From Verrucomicrobia bacterium UBA2970 (lineage in GTDB: Bacteria; Verrucomicrobiota; Verrucomicrobiia; Limisphaerales; AAA164-E04), in the NCBI GenBank assembly GCA_002348345.1, contig DEAY01000301.1, positions 1 to 5,523 on the forward strand: a stretch of DNA of 5,523 nucleotides, given 5' to 3'. Below are positions 1-5,365 of the stretch, piece after piece; positions within the stretch are counted from its first letter, which is position 1; every line of letters begins with the position of its first letter. Position numbers and translations under genes: made by a program. The notes below the pieces were generated by a model. The model was not told the origin of the DNA. It did no database searches and saw only the letters and a list, made by a program, of their open reading frames with translations.

Positions 1-2
1 AT

Positions 3-353
3 CGGCTCAAGAGCAAGGAATTTGAACCCATGCTCTTGATCGGGGGGCGAGCCCCTGAGTTTCTCCGTCATCACCAGGGGCTCATCCGTCTGGTGAAGGA
101 TTTCGACCGCCAGGGCAAGTGGCTTTTTGCCATCTGTCACGGAATCCAAGTCCTGCTCGCAGCCGGACTGGGGAGGGGCCGGACGGTGACCTGTTATGAA
201 AACGTTCGCTTCGAAGTGGCTCAGTGCGGAGGAAAATGGAGGCGCCAGCAAAGCGTGGTCGATGGCAATTGGATTACCGCTCAGACTTGGGAGAGCCACG
301 CTGAATTCTATCGGGACATTTTCTCCAACCTAGGCTCCGGACCGACCCAATAG
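3..353 (+). CDS. DJ-1/PfpI family protein (5'-truncated by window edge)
   Basis: This is the C-terminal part of a DJ-1/PfpI-superfamily protein (class I glutamine amidotransferase-like fold). The reading frame is open from base 3. The first in-window ATG (30-32) falls just before the conserved GGRAPEF segment, so it is internal and the true start lies upstream. Counting from that Met, GGRAPE is residues 5-10 and supplies the conserved acidic residue of the nucleophile-elbow environment. AICHG at 34-38 carries the predicted nucleophilic Cys36, followed by His37. The C-terminal stretch (VVDGNWITAQTW near residues 76-87) resembles the usual family sequence before the last helix. Characterised members include intracellular proteases, glyoxalases/deglycases and stress proteins, so the reaction cannot be assigned here. 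The stop lies 17 bp before ruvC on the same strand, so they may share a transcript. Confidence 0.88.
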   Translation, partial: RLKSKEFEPMLLIGGRAPEFLRHHQGLIRLVKDFDRQGKWLFAICHGIQVLLAAGLGRGRTVTCYENVRFEVAQCGGKWRRQQSVVDGNWITAQTWESHAEFYRDIFSNLGSGPTQ

Positions 354-370
354 GTGGCGGTTGTAACGGA

Positions 371-982
371 ATGGGCATCAGTCCTAAGGCATTCGAATCC
401 CTCAGCAAGCGACTCCACTCGCCGCCTGCGACTCCCGCCACCGAAGAAGGCGCGGCTCCCGATCGCCCCTCGACTCAAGGCCCGCTTCGCATTCTTGGGG
501 TCGATCCCTCACTCAGAGGAACCGGTTTCGGCGTGATCCGTGCGAGTGCCTCCCAAATGAGCTACCTCGAGGCGGGAACCATCAAATGCGCTCCAAAATG
601 GGCCCACTCTCGCTGCCTGCATACGATCTTCGAAGGCATCAGTGACGTGATTCAGCGCCAGAGGCCGGAAGTCTGTGTCGTCGAGGGATTGTTCTTTGCC
701 AAAAACTCAAAGACAGCACTGATCATGGGCCAGGCCCGGGGGGCGAGCATCGTCGCTGCCAGCCGCACCGGTATTCCTGTTTACGAAATCGCAGCGCGAA
801 AGGTAAAACAAGCGATTGTGGGCTTTGGGGGCGCTCAGAAGCTGGCGGTCGCAAAGATGGTCGAGAGAATGCTTTCCCTCGATCATACCCCGGCACCCGA
901 CGCGGGGGACGCCCTCGCCCTGGCGATGACATTTTCCCTTGAATCCCGTTCCCCGGCGGCCAAGCCTATCCATCGCATTTAA
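371..982 (+). CDS. ruvC: Crossover junction endodeoxyribonuclease RuvC
   Basis: RuvC is the dimeric, Mg-dependent resolvase that nicks Holliday junctions symmetrically, acting with RuvAB in recombinational repair. The RNase H-like fold is recognisable: ILGVDPSLRGTGFGVI at residues 41-56 with Asp45, VVEGLFFAKN at 103-112 with Glu105, GQARGASIVAA at 120-130, VKQAIVGFGGAQK at 145-157 with the basic residues, and DAGDALALA at 177-185 with Asp177 and Asp180. These four acidic residues match the E. coli tetrad D7/E66/D138/D141. The protein is 203 aa against 173 in E. coli. The difference is mostly a Pro/Ala-rich extension of about 40 residues before the first beta strand. No alternative ATG, GTG or TTG exists in frame before the core, so 371 is the most downstream possible start. 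An AGGTGG at 352-357 is a distant, weak ribosome-binding candidate. The gene ends 17 bp before ruvA. Confidence 0.97.
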   Translation: MGISPKAFESLSKRLHSPPATPATEEGAAPDRPSTQGPLRILGVDPSLRGTGFGVIRASASQMSYLEAGTIKCAPKWAHSRCLHTIFEGISDVIQRQRPEVCVVEGLFFAKNSKTALIMGQARGASIVAASRTGIPVYEIAARKVKQAIVGFGGAQKLAVAKMVERMLSLDHTPAPDAGDALALAMTFSLESRSPAAKPIHRI

Positions 983-999
983 CCGGTCTTTTCACGTTC

Positions 1000-1605
1000 A
1001 TGATCACACACCTCAAAGGCCAGCTTGCGGAGTCCTCACCGGGGCATGTGATCATTGATGTCCAAGGCGTCGGCTACGAAGTTCTCATTCCCAGTTCATC
1101 CTTTGCCAAACTGCCCGCTCCCGGACAATCCATTCAACTGCTCACCCACTTCATCGTTCGAGAGGATGCCCAACTTCTCTTTGGCTTTTATACCCGGGAG
1201 GAGCGGGAGCTGTTTCGTCTCCTCGTTGGCGCGGTGAGCGGTATCGGACCCAAGATCGCACTGAACGTCCTGAGCAGCATGACTCCCTCGGATTTCGTCT
1301 CCTCGGTCAAAGGGGCCGATACCAAGCGGCTTTCTCAAATCTCGGGTCTCGGGAAAAAAACCGCCGAGCGAATCGTCGTGGAACTGAAAGACAAAATTGC
1401 CAGCATCCCCTTCCTCCAAGCGGTCGCAACCCCCACGTCATCCCCGAAGTCCGACCCCATTGCAGAGGACGCCATCGCCGCCCTGACCCAGTTGGGCTAC
1501 AAGCCTTCGGAAGCAGCCACCCGGGTCGCTGGCGCTCAAAAAATGCTCGGTCCCAAGGCTGGGCTCGACGAACTCATCAAGGCGAGTTTGTCACCCCACT
1601 CATGA
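1000..1605 (+). CDS. ruvA: Holliday junction branch migration protein RuvA
   Basis: RuvA is the tetrameric Holliday-junction-binding subunit that loads and stimulates the RuvB helicase motor. At 201 aa it is almost the same length as E. coli RuvA (203). All three domains are visible. The OB-fold domain I spans about 1-64 and includes VIIDVQGVGYEVLIP (17-31) and HFIVREDAQLLFGF (50-63). Glu55 and Asp56 sit where the E. coli acidic pin is. Domain II has two helix-hairpin-helix motifs, GIGPKIALNVL (81-91) and GLGKKTAERIVVELK (116-130). After a Ser/Pro/Thr linker near 140-152, domain III (about 154-201, AIAALTQLGYKPSEA) is the RuvB-binding module. The ATG at 1000 aligns with the family start. No Shine-Dalgarno sequence is seen upstream. 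The TGA stop overlaps the ATG of the next gene (ATGA at 1602-1605), implying translational coupling. ruvB is not in the window. Confidence 0.98.
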   Translation: MITHLKGQLAESSPGHVIIDVQGVGYEVLIPSSSFAKLPAPGQSIQLLTHFIVREDAQLLFGFYTREERELFRLLVGAVSGIGPKIALNVLSSMTPSDFVSSVKGADTKRLSQISGLGKKTAERIVVELKDKIASIPFLQAVATPTSSPKSDPIAEDAIAALTQLGYKPSEAATRVAGAQKMLGPKAGLDELIKASLSPHS

Positions 1606-2288
1606 CCAACCGCAGCCAGCCTCGAAGCCCAAAACCCCACCAAGCCACCCTGAGTCAGCGCGCGGTTGCTCGACTCGCCACGGGACTGATCCGGTTTCTT
1701 GCCCGAACCATTCGTTACGACGATACCGAACTTTCCGAAAGACTCCGCTCCCTTCGTGATGGCCCCTTCATCATCGTCATTTGGCACAATCGACTGGCAC
1801 TCAGCCTCACCCTCTACCAGCGGATGGTCTCGAAGCAGCTCCATGGACACCGAATGGCGGCACTCGTCAGTGCCAGCCAGGACGGGGCCACCCTTGCCGA
1901 GATTCTGAGGAACTTTCAGGTCCGCCCCATTCGGGGCTCGAGCAGTCGACGGGGCGCCCAAGCCCTCAAGGAATTGATCCAATCGGCGGAGGAGGGGTTC
2001 GATCTCGCGATTACGCCTGATGGCCCCAGAGGACCCCGCTACGCGCTCAAAGACGGCATCCTGTCCATCGCGCAGTTGACGGGACTCCCTATTTTACCGG
2101 TTTCCTATCACCTCAGTCAAAAATGGACGCTGAATAGCTGGGATCGTTTCCAGATCCCCTTCCCGTTGTCAAAATGCACAGTGGTGGCAGCACCGCCATT
2201 GCAGGTCCCACGCCGACTGGATGCTCATGATCGCGACCAGTTGAGGCAACGACTGGAGGGGATCCTCCGCGAGCTAACAATCGACTAG
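1602..2288 (+). CDS. DUF374-type lysophospholipid acyltransferase-like protein
   Basis: A 228-aa protein matching the DUF374 branch of the lysophospholipid acyltransferase (LPLAT) superfamily, whose members are thought to transfer acyl chains in membrane lipid or lipid A metabolism. Its substrate is unknown. Landmarks are VIWHNRLALS (59-68) with His62 as the likely catalytic base, SASQDGATLAEILRNF (90-105), the signature RGSSSRRGAQALKEL (111-125), AITPDGPRGPRY (136-147), and the LPILPVSY strand (162-169) followed by the W-DRF-IP-P pattern at 180-188. The classical HX4D motif is not met because position 67 is Leu; the WHxRL form is usual in DUF374. The basic N-terminus, with a weakly hydrophobic helix near 19-38, could associate peripherally with the membrane. 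The start overlaps the ruvA stop (ATGA). The stop overlaps the convergent ispE stop within a shared CTAG. Confidence 0.9.
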   Translation: MTNRSQPRSPKPHQATLSQRAVARLATGLIRFLARTIRYDDTELSERLRSLRDGPFIIVIWHNRLALSLTLYQRMVSKQLHGHRMAALVSASQDGATLAEILRNFQVRPIRGSSSRRGAQALKELIQSAEEGFDLAITPDGPRGPRYALKDGILSIAQLTGLPILPVSYHLSQKWTLNSWDRFQIPFPLSKCTVVAAPPLQVPRRLDAHDRDQLRQRLEGILRELTID

Positions 2289-3175
2289 CATTCCTCTGTC
2301 CCGGACAGGGCCACGAGTTGCGACCAACATTGCTCGCCGTAACAATCATGAAATCGACTCAGGACTTGCTTCCCCTGCTCACGAGATTGAACGAGCCCGA
2401 ACACCGTAGCTCCGGACCCAGACATTCGAGCGCAATCCGCTCCGGCCTCAATCAGCACGTCACGAATCACTCCCAATACCGGATACTTTTGCAGGACCGG
2501 TTCCTCAAGAGAATTGAACACGGATTGCGTCAGCCTCTTCCAGTGACCGGTTTGGAGAATCTCAAGGAAGACTTCCAGTGACGTCGATGCCTGAGATCCC
2601 GGCTCGTTCAAGCTCAGGTTTTGGTAGGCCCATGGGGTGGAAACTCCGAATCCCGGATTGACCAAGATGGCATAGGCGTCCCGGAACATCGCAACGCTCG
2701 GAAGCCGTTGGACCTGTTCTCCCCGTCCCCTGGCCACGGTGGTGCATGGTGACAGGAAGAACGGAACATCGGATCCGAGCTCCGCCGCCATGGCCCAGAG
2801 GCGCTCTTCGCTGACTCTTTCATCATAGAGCCTCCTCAAACCCAACAGGGTCGCGGCCGCGTTGCCACTTCCGGCTCCGATTCCCGCAGCAACCGGAAGA
2901 TGCTTCTGCAATTCGATTTCCAGGCCGTCCTCCTCCCGCCCCGTCGCGCTTTGAAAAAGGCGAGCCGCTCGACAAATCAGATTATCAGGCCCTAGGGGAA
3001 CGGCCGGATGAGAACATTTGAGCTCGACGCCCTTGGTGTCGGTTCGACGAATGCCGATTTCATCATACAGTCCCAGCGGCTGCATGACCGTTTCCACTTC
3101 ATGGAACCCGTCCGATCGCCGGGCGAGAACATTCAAAAAAAGATTGATCTTGCATCCTGAACGAACCGAGAGCAT
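2285..3175 (-). CDS. ispE: 4-diphosphocytidyl-2-C-methyl-D-erythritol kinase
   Basis: IspE is a GHMP-family kinase that phosphorylates CDP-methylerythritol with ATP in the MEP pathway to isoprenoid precursors. Numbered from the chosen start, GCKINLFLNVL (7-17) contains Lys9, equivalent to E. coli Lys10. The RRSDGFHEVETVMQPL segment follows at 20-35. The glycine-rich ATP loop PVAAGIGAGSGNAA lies at 94-107, GSDVPFFL at 134-141 carries the catalytic Asp136, and the third GHMP motif ARMSGSGATVFGL is at 250-262. The length is 296 aa, or 303 from the upstream ATG, against 283 in E. coli. I prefer the ATG at 3175. The upstream in-frame ATG (3196) lies in the loop of a strong intrinsic terminator, and the seven extra codons simply read the terminator arm and T-tract. 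Neither start has a Shine-Dalgarno sequence. The stop shares CTAG (2285-2288) with the convergent acyltransferase gene. Confidence 0.95.
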   Translation of the reverse strand: MLSVRSGCKINLFLNVLARRSDGFHEVETVMQPLGLYDEIGIRRTDTKGVELKCSHPAVPLGPDNLICRAARLFQSATGREEDGLEIELQKHLPVAAGIGAGSGNAAATLLGLRRLYDERVSEERLWAMAAELGSDVPFFLSPCTTVARGRGEQVQRLPSVAMFRDAYAILVNPGFGVSTPWAYQNLSLNEPGSQASTSLEVFLEILQTGHWKRLTQSVFNSLEEPVLQKYPVLGVIRDVLIEAGADCARMSGSGATVFGLVQSREQGKQVLSRFHDCYGEQCWSQLVALSGTEEC

Positions 3176-3177
3176 CG

Positions 3178-3208
3178 AAAAAAAAAGCGCCGACATCAGT
3201 GTCGGCGC
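3178..3208 (-). terminator. Intrinsic (Rho-independent) terminator after the lipoprotein gene
   Basis: On the minus strand a perfect 9-bp GC-rich stem (arms 3200-3208 and 3187-3195, GCGCCGACA pairing with TGTCGGCGC) closes a four-base loop (3196-3199). It is followed directly by nine T residues (3186-3178). It begins 20 bp past the stop of the TIGR04073-like lipoprotein gene, where a terminator is expected. The plus strand has no T-tract after the hairpin, so it acts on minus-strand transcripts only. It lies immediately upstream of, or overlaps, the ispE start, which implies that ispE has its own promoter or depends on read-through. Confidence 0.87.
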
Positions 3209-3228
3209 CCGAGCATTCTTGTTGGAGA

Positions 3229-3660
3229 TTAGTAATCGAAAACCTTGAAGCGGCTTCCGGGCAAGAACGGGGCAATATCACCCCCGCTGAAACCCAGAGC
3301 CCCGTCCGTCGCAAAGGTCGAATCGGAGAGCAGATTCGGCTTGTAATTGTCAGGATAAACCCCCCACTCGGGCTCAATGATCGGCTCGTCGTACTTCGGA
3401 ATCGGGAAGGTCACCACTTCATAGGCACCCACCGCCGTGCGCTTGACCGTATTTGAAACACCCGAAATGAACCCGCGAGACATTCCCTGCTCCGGACTGT
3501 CCCAGATCGCCCGCTGCTCCATGGATCGGCGGAGCTCTCCCAGGCGGGAAACTTCCGCAAGGTTTGTCAAACCACGCCCAAGCTTACGCTCAGGACCGGC
3601 ACAACCGGTCGACAAAAATGCCGCCGCCAATACACACATCACGATCGAGGAAATACGCAT
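3229..3660 (-). CDS. Exosortase system-associated lipoprotein, TIGR04073-like
   Basis: A 143-aa predicted secreted lipoprotein. A short basic start and hydrophobic core (about 5-16) lead to an LSTGC lipobox with Cys20 as the lipidation site. Position -3 is Ser, so the box is not fully canonical. The mature part shows the pattern I recall for TIGR04073, a family reported only in genomes with exosortase/PEP-CTERM sorting: KLGRGLTNLAEV (26-37), a Gly-rich segment GFISGVSNTVKRTAVGAYEV (63-82) leading to VTFPIPKYDEPI, YPDNYKP (92-98), and a conserved C-terminus GFSGGDIAPFLPGSRFKVFD (123-142). The molecular function is unknown. The ATG at 3660 gives a complete signal peptide; no Shine-Dalgarno sequence precedes it. 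It is separated from tatC by 151 bp and followed by a strong terminator, so it may be a monocistron or the last gene of the tat transcript. The family assignment is from memory of the pattern. Confidence 0.85.
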   Translation of the reverse strand: MRISSIVMCVLAAAFLSTGCAGPERKLGRGLTNLAEVSRLGELRRSMEQRAIWDSPEQGMSRGFISGVSNTVKRTAVGAYEVVTFPIPKYDEPIIEPEWGVYPDNYKPNLLSDSTFATDGALGFSGGDIAPFLPGSRFKVFDY

Positions 3661-3811
3661 AAATGGACCAATTTTTCTTAACGCTATGGGTCGGAAGAGC
3701 TCTTGTAAAGACTGTTTTATCAGGCAATCAAGAGAGAGCCCCCCCGCTCCCTCATCATCACGAGCGTGGGCACAAGCCCTTGGCCGGAAAACTCACTCTT
3801 CCCCACTCCGA

Positions 3812-4843
3812 CTACGACTCGGTGGGTTCGATCTCTCCGCTTTGGGCTTCGTCCCGCTTCTCCCAAAACCTTGAGATAAAGGCGCTGAGTTCGTAGAGAA
3901 ACTGCAACGGAAGCGCCATCAAGACCATCGTGAATGGGTCGCCGGTCGGCGTGATGACAGCACAAATCGCCAAATTGATCACAATCCAATAGGGTCGGAA
4001 ACGAACGAGCTTCGAATAATCCAAAAACCCGATTTTCACCATCGTCAAGAGGACCACAGGGAGCTGAAAACTCAAGCCCATCGCCAGCATCAACTTACAA
4101 ACAAAACTAATGTAATCCTCAGCCCGCCACTCGTCCGCGCCGAACCCCATCCATTGAGAGAATTGAACAGTCGCCATCAAGGCAATCTGCATCACAATGA
4201 AGTAACAAAACGCCACACCAAGCACGAACAACACCGATCCGAAGCCGGCCGTCTGGTAAAGAAACCGTTTTTCGTGAATGTGCAGGGCGGGAAGCACGAA
4301 CTGGCCCCCGAAAAATATCACGAACGGCGAGGCCACGACCAAGCCCCCATAAAGCATCAGTTGGAAGGCAACGATGAAGGCCCCGACAGGGCTGTAATTC
4401 TTCAACTGAACGCCTCGGGACCAAGCCGGAGGTTCCTCGTGGGAGGGATCGAGTTCCGCGGTGAGCAGGAGATCATCACCAATCTGCTTGAATCCGATGT
4501 TGACCTTGTTCACTGCTTCCTTGAGTTCCCACGGGAAGACATTGGTCGCGACCGTCTCCGGTACGATGCCAAGCCGATTATCACCGAGATAGAGACTCAC
4601 ATCACGCGCCCCTTGAAGCCGATTCTCATAACCATGCTTCAGAGGCCAAGTCAGGAAGCTGACGAGCAAATTGCTCGCCACGAGGCAGAAAATCATCGAG
4701 ATGAGCACCGCCGAAACACACTTGATCAGCATCCACCGGAGATCCTCGAGATGCTCCAGGAATGTCTTGACGGGACCGCCGCCCTCCTCTTCCTCCCACT
4801 CCGGGTACACCTCCCCCTCAGACAGCTGACCAGGATCGGACAT
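3812..4843 (-). CDS. tatC: Sec-independent protein translocase subunit TatC
   Basis: TatC is the inner-membrane receptor that recognises twin-arginine signal peptides and, with TatA, exports folded proteins. The cytoplasmic motif FLEHLEDLR (28-36) matches the E. coli HLIELR region with its conserved Glu and Arg. Six membrane segments can be read near 37-58, 152-178, 197-225, 245-268, 284-299 and 303-323. Phe182 and Glu191 (FVLPALHIHEKR) match E. coli Phe94 and Glu103, and Asp302 (TPTGDPF) matches Asp211. Gln260 (GLSFQLPV) occupies the E. coli Glu170 position. The length is 343 aa against 258, owing to an acidic N-terminal extension (EWEEEE at 15-20) and about 69 extra residues in the first periplasmic loop (about 60-150). 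The ATG at 4843 lacks a Shine-Dalgarno sequence. It lies 85 bp after tatA on the same strand, so co-transcription is likely. No clear terminator follows. Confidence 0.96.
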   Translation of the reverse strand: MSDPGQLSEGEVYPEWEEEEGGGPVKTFLEHLEDLRWMLIKCVSAVLISMIFCLVASNLLVSFLTWPLKHGYENRLQGARDVSLYLGDNRLGIVPETVATNVFPWELKEAVNKVNIGFKQIGDDLLLTAELDPSHEEPPAWSRGVQLKNYSPVGAFIVAFQLMLYGGLVVASPFVIFFGGQFVLPALHIHEKRFLYQTAGFGSVLFVLGVAFCYFIVMQIALMATVQFSQWMGFGADEWRAEDYISFVCKLMLAMGLSFQLPVVLLTMVKIGFLDYSKLVRFRPYWIVINLAICAVITPTGDPFTMVLMALPLQFLYELSAFISRFWEKRDEAQSGEIEPTES

Positions 4844-4928
4844 CAGAACGGAAAACGAATGAAGGTTAGGGAACCGCTAAGGTTGGACGTCACCATCCAA
4901 AGGATCCGTTGACACCGGGCGCAAAGCT

Positions 4929-5264
4929 TCAATCACGACCTTCGTGAAACGCCGAACGCTTCGCTTCGATATCGGCATCCCCCTCGCTACTGGTCCTAGT
5001 CGTTTCGACAGGGGCCGGCCCTTCGGTAGGGCTCGAGGAATGGCTGGAATGACTGGGGCTCGGAGGAGGCTCGTGCTCCACATCGTCGATTGCCCGCTGC
5101 AAATCGTCCTGCACATCACGGGTTGCTCGCTTGAACTCCTTGATGCCTTGCCCCAATCCACGGGCCAACTCAGGCAGCTTTTTCGCTCCAAACAAAATCA
5201 AAACGACGATCAAGATTCCAAGAATCTCGGGCCATTGGAGCATCGCGAAAAACGTCATTTTCAT
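4929..5264 (-). CDS. tatA: Twin-arginine translocase subunit TatA/TatE family
   Basis: TatA polymerises around TatC to form the protein-conducting state of the twin-arginine pathway. This 111-aa protein has the family layout. A short periplasmic N-terminus precedes one membrane helix (about 11-25, [15 protein letters not shown]) with a polar Glu13 near its start, then the Phe25-Gly26 hinge, a basic amphipathic helix ([21 protein letters not shown], 27-47), an acidic continuation [16 protein letters not shown] (50-65), and a disordered Pro/Ser/His-rich tail. The FGAKKLPEL pattern is typical of TatA rather than TatB, and no separate tatB is present, as in minimal TatAC systems. Three in-frame ATGs (5264, 5258, 5243) could start it. 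I take the first, but MLQWPEIL from 5243 would also leave the whole membrane helix. No Shine-Dalgarno sequence is visible. It sits between a pal-like gene (101-bp gap) and tatC. Confidence 0.94.
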   Translation of the reverse strand: MKMTFFAMLQWPEILGILIVVLILFGAKKLPELARGLGQGIKEFKRATRDVQDDLQRAIDDVEHEPPPSPSHSSHSSSPTEGPAPVETTRTSSEGDADIEAKRSAFHEGRD

Positions 5265-5302
5265 AGATTACTACAAGGGCGAACCTAATTCACCCCTGTC
5301 GA

Positions 5303-5330
5303 ATAGTAAAGAGGCAAAATGACACGCCAA
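5303..5330 (-). promoter_or_regulatory. Possible sigma70-like promoter upstream of tatA
   Basis: On the minus strand, TTGGCG (5330-5325, four of six matches to TTGACA) and TACTAT (5308-5303, four of six matches to TATAAT) are separated by 16 bp. They would place transcription start about 30 bases before the tatA ATG at 5264. The site lies in the 101-bp gap between the pal-like gene and tatA. Matches of this quality occur by chance, so this is a candidate only. Confidence 0.25.
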
Positions 5331-5365
5331 TGATGATACGCTTATTAAAGACACCCCATTGAGGC

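Noticed and set aside
1536..1982. A 148-codon minus-strand open frame opposite the ruvA end and acyltransferase start.
   Set aside because: It is antisense to two confidently identified genes and has no recognisable motifs.
2296..2308. Inverted repeat CTGTCC-C-GGACAG near the convergent gene ends, considered as a terminator.
   Set aside because: The arms are short, the loop would be too small for full pairing, there is no T-tract on either strand, and it lies within the ispE coding sequence.
3695..3704. Ten-base palindrome AAGAGCTCTT in the gap between tatC and the lipoprotein gene, considered as an operator.
   Set aside because: It is a single short palindrome without a repeat copy or a convincing promoter around it; chance occurrence is plausible.
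3682..3710. Promoter-like TTTACA and TAGCGT with a 17-bp spacer upstream of the lipoprotein gene on the minus strand.
   Set aside because: The -10 element matches the consensus at only three of six positions, too weak to call.
3665..3811. Searched the 151-bp tatC-to-lipoprotein gap for a terminator or small RNA.
   Set aside because: Only short stems such as GGGC-TTGT-GCCC without a T-tract were found, and no RNA family was recognised.
3437..3874. A 145-codon plus-strand open frame across the lipoprotein start, the intergenic gap and the tatC end.
   Set aside because: It covers two minus-strand genes with strong family matches, and its Arg/Ser/Pro-rich translation resembles no known protein.
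4154..4912. A long open frame (252 codons) on the plus strand opposite tatC and its upstream region.
   Set aside because: It lies antisense to the clear tatC gene, and its His/Arg/Gln/Glu-rich translation is what the complement of hydrophobic membrane-segment codons yields. No family resemblance was seen.
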